64,000 bases of DNA, taken from positions 1 through 64,000 of the forward strand of contig NYZU01000008.1 in NCBI GenBank assembly GCA_002686055.1, read 5' to 3'. Below, piece by piece: positions 63,701 through 64,000 of this stretch (positions are counted from its first letter, which is position 1; each line of letters begins with the position of its first letter). A program made the translations under genes and the position numbers. The notes beneath the pieces are model-generated. The model worked only from the letters and a program-made list of their open reading frames with translations. It was not told the DNA's origin and did not search any database. The stretch comes from Oceanospirillaceae bacterium (GTDB lineage Bacteria; Pseudomonadota; Gammaproteobacteria; Pseudomonadales; Balneatricaceae).

Positions 63701-64000
63701 CGGCGGCTGCGCCCAAATCTATTTCTTGAGAATCAACACTGATGGCTGACCGAGGTTGAAAGCCAATTTTATTAACTGGCATTGGCTCATTAAATTCTGC
63801 AGCTCTAAACAATTGTTGTTGTAACATGCCCACTTGTGGATACCAGTAGTGTAATTTTTCTATTGCAGTTGGCATTTGAGTGGTAGCCTCTTGGGCTTCT
63901 TCAAGGCTAGCAAAATCACCTACCAGGACAACCCAATTTCCTTCTTGTAGCTGCACTAAATAGTAGGGCCAATCTATTTCTGGTAAATCATCAATAAATT
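60702..64000 (-). CDS. Large cell-envelope protein: SPOR-like segment, beta-sandwich domain, and long C-terminal beta-barrel-like region; N-terminus lies beyond the right edge
   Basis: In-frame reading continues upstream of 63956 (DDLPEIDWPYYLVQLQEGNWVVLVGDFASLEEAQ); alternating amphipathic strands through the C-terminal half; ends in aromatic-rich strands GYNWAGYNADLTALEYGIEGVYVRLSVIME. Confidence 0.75.
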   Translation of the reverse strand, partial: FIDDLPEIDWPYYLVQLQEGNWVVLVGDFASLEEAQEATTQMPTAIEKLHYWYPQVGMLQQQLFRAAEFNEPMPVNKIGFQPRSAISVDSQEIDLGAAAEFNDKEYLLIGLIDMEAGQRQITGNIETATSGDRRYADSVWKDGKAQVYFKGIIKGEYLLTANVDSERGRDDWFRNIDINQTYAVYGDSALVSNLANDSDGPLYLLVEKDDSWAKWGRINPSITAHLASFQRSMQGAQGHYESVEIDANGYAKTEIDVFDARVLEKKSHVEFASPTGSLFYLKHNEVVADSIKIELETRDKVSGNVISTRTLREETDYEVNAAAGRIMLNKPLLEPEKNESLITDQEEDNYNPVYLLVNYNYVVIDDWNKGISGGVIRHSLNKKLRVGMVTIKEDQSYGVYELDSIEATAFLDDDKKHKLDIAYAESASEVEPRYVSTDGGLTWQKSDVSITNLDTNNQGAAFSLRGQYQSPNERVKLDYYYRDTESEFSAQASDSQQGWEAVGQNISAQINEQIDLHLKYHHQWRKDLDNSQAQETTELINSRITTVQANNQITERLSVSAELRHQQSTQADTNNQSHIENEENTVAIQGRYQVSEDTEIALKQQQTLKGEDKSHTAIDVRYRASENVTIKSGATHGPQGSTGSAELEYKLRDRLTLQSGLKYGTDNSLASSLGAGYAGDKFSVKGGLEHKTDQRVATSLGVGYKMDKVSVQSDIAHSADQHLTSSVGLSYSPKNGQSYRVAVADGRGGEQDNSQSLTLGANRAVSDDTEFDVSTTMTLKGKHLRQDQMGSIKHQIDDERSLSVGISNYEQESDGEQSDGYDLTVGYKPNRNWAIDVSAGQGYVHRLEGVKDQRQNASVGAAYVRQDTQEKSILRGLIRYEMAQETGQKNRDRHLLQTGLKGKYNQDITLFTDLDLGYTKDRDQEKIEARNNKFDFGFAYRPVLHDRLNIIGKYSWLDDQKPADQTSYTGLEILKGHVMSADILYDITNKWSLGGKLAIRKAQEKMPGLPMTEAVTSLGAINNRYYFLPETWLSGEYRLLSTSLTKDSKEGFVVELGKRFNDHIDAAVGYNWAGYNADLTALEYGIEGVYVRLSVIME
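61800..62021 (-). repeat. Coding tandem repeat of about 27 aa (81 nt), two clear copies and a third diverged copy, in the barrel-like region
   Basis: GLKYGTDNSLASSLGAGYAGDKFSVKG / GLEHKTDQRVATSLGVGYKMDKVSVQS / DIAHSADQHLTSSVGLSYSPKNG. Confidence 0.75.

Overview
A 64-kb window of gene-dense gammaproteobacterial-type chromosome. Much of it is housekeeping: aroC, prmB, folE, gpsA, rhlB, dinG, lexA, topA, fadBA, uup, tatD, rmuC, rpsA, gltX, fhs, ung, avtA, cysH. There is one tRNA-Ala(GGC) and a tandem pair of identical tRNA-Asn(GTT). I saw no CRISPR array, prophage or complete IS element. Parts worth a second look: (1) a 1130-aa membrane protein with an apparent 7TMR-DISM sensor, a degenerate histidine-kinase core (H-box His replaced by Ile, N-box Asn by Tyr), an intact receiver domain and a C-terminal LytTR DNA-binding domain, next to a 649-nt AT-rich intergenic region. 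(2) A probable quaternary-ammonium/one-carbon catabolic neighbourhood at about 35-47.5 kb: fhs, acyl-CoA dehydrogenase, NDP-forming acyl-CoA synthetase, GlxA/AraC regulator, betainyl-CoA-thioesterase-like protein, homocysteine S-methyltransferase, non-pyrrolysine MttB-superfamily protein and choline-sulfatase. The intergenic leader of its mttB-like gene contains mutually exclusive pairing elements. (3) A GH3 beta-glucosidase gene broken by two frame-compensating homopolymer indels. (4) A bacterial iodotyrosine-deiodinase-like flavoprotein with the complete Glu/Tyr/Lys lid triad. (5) A persulfide-dioxygenase-like/SulP gene pair preceded by an AT-rich palindrome and a Shine-Dalgarno-sequestering hairpin. 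(6) Tandem perfect SOS boxes between dinG and lexA. All product calls come from reading the protein sequences; no database search was run.
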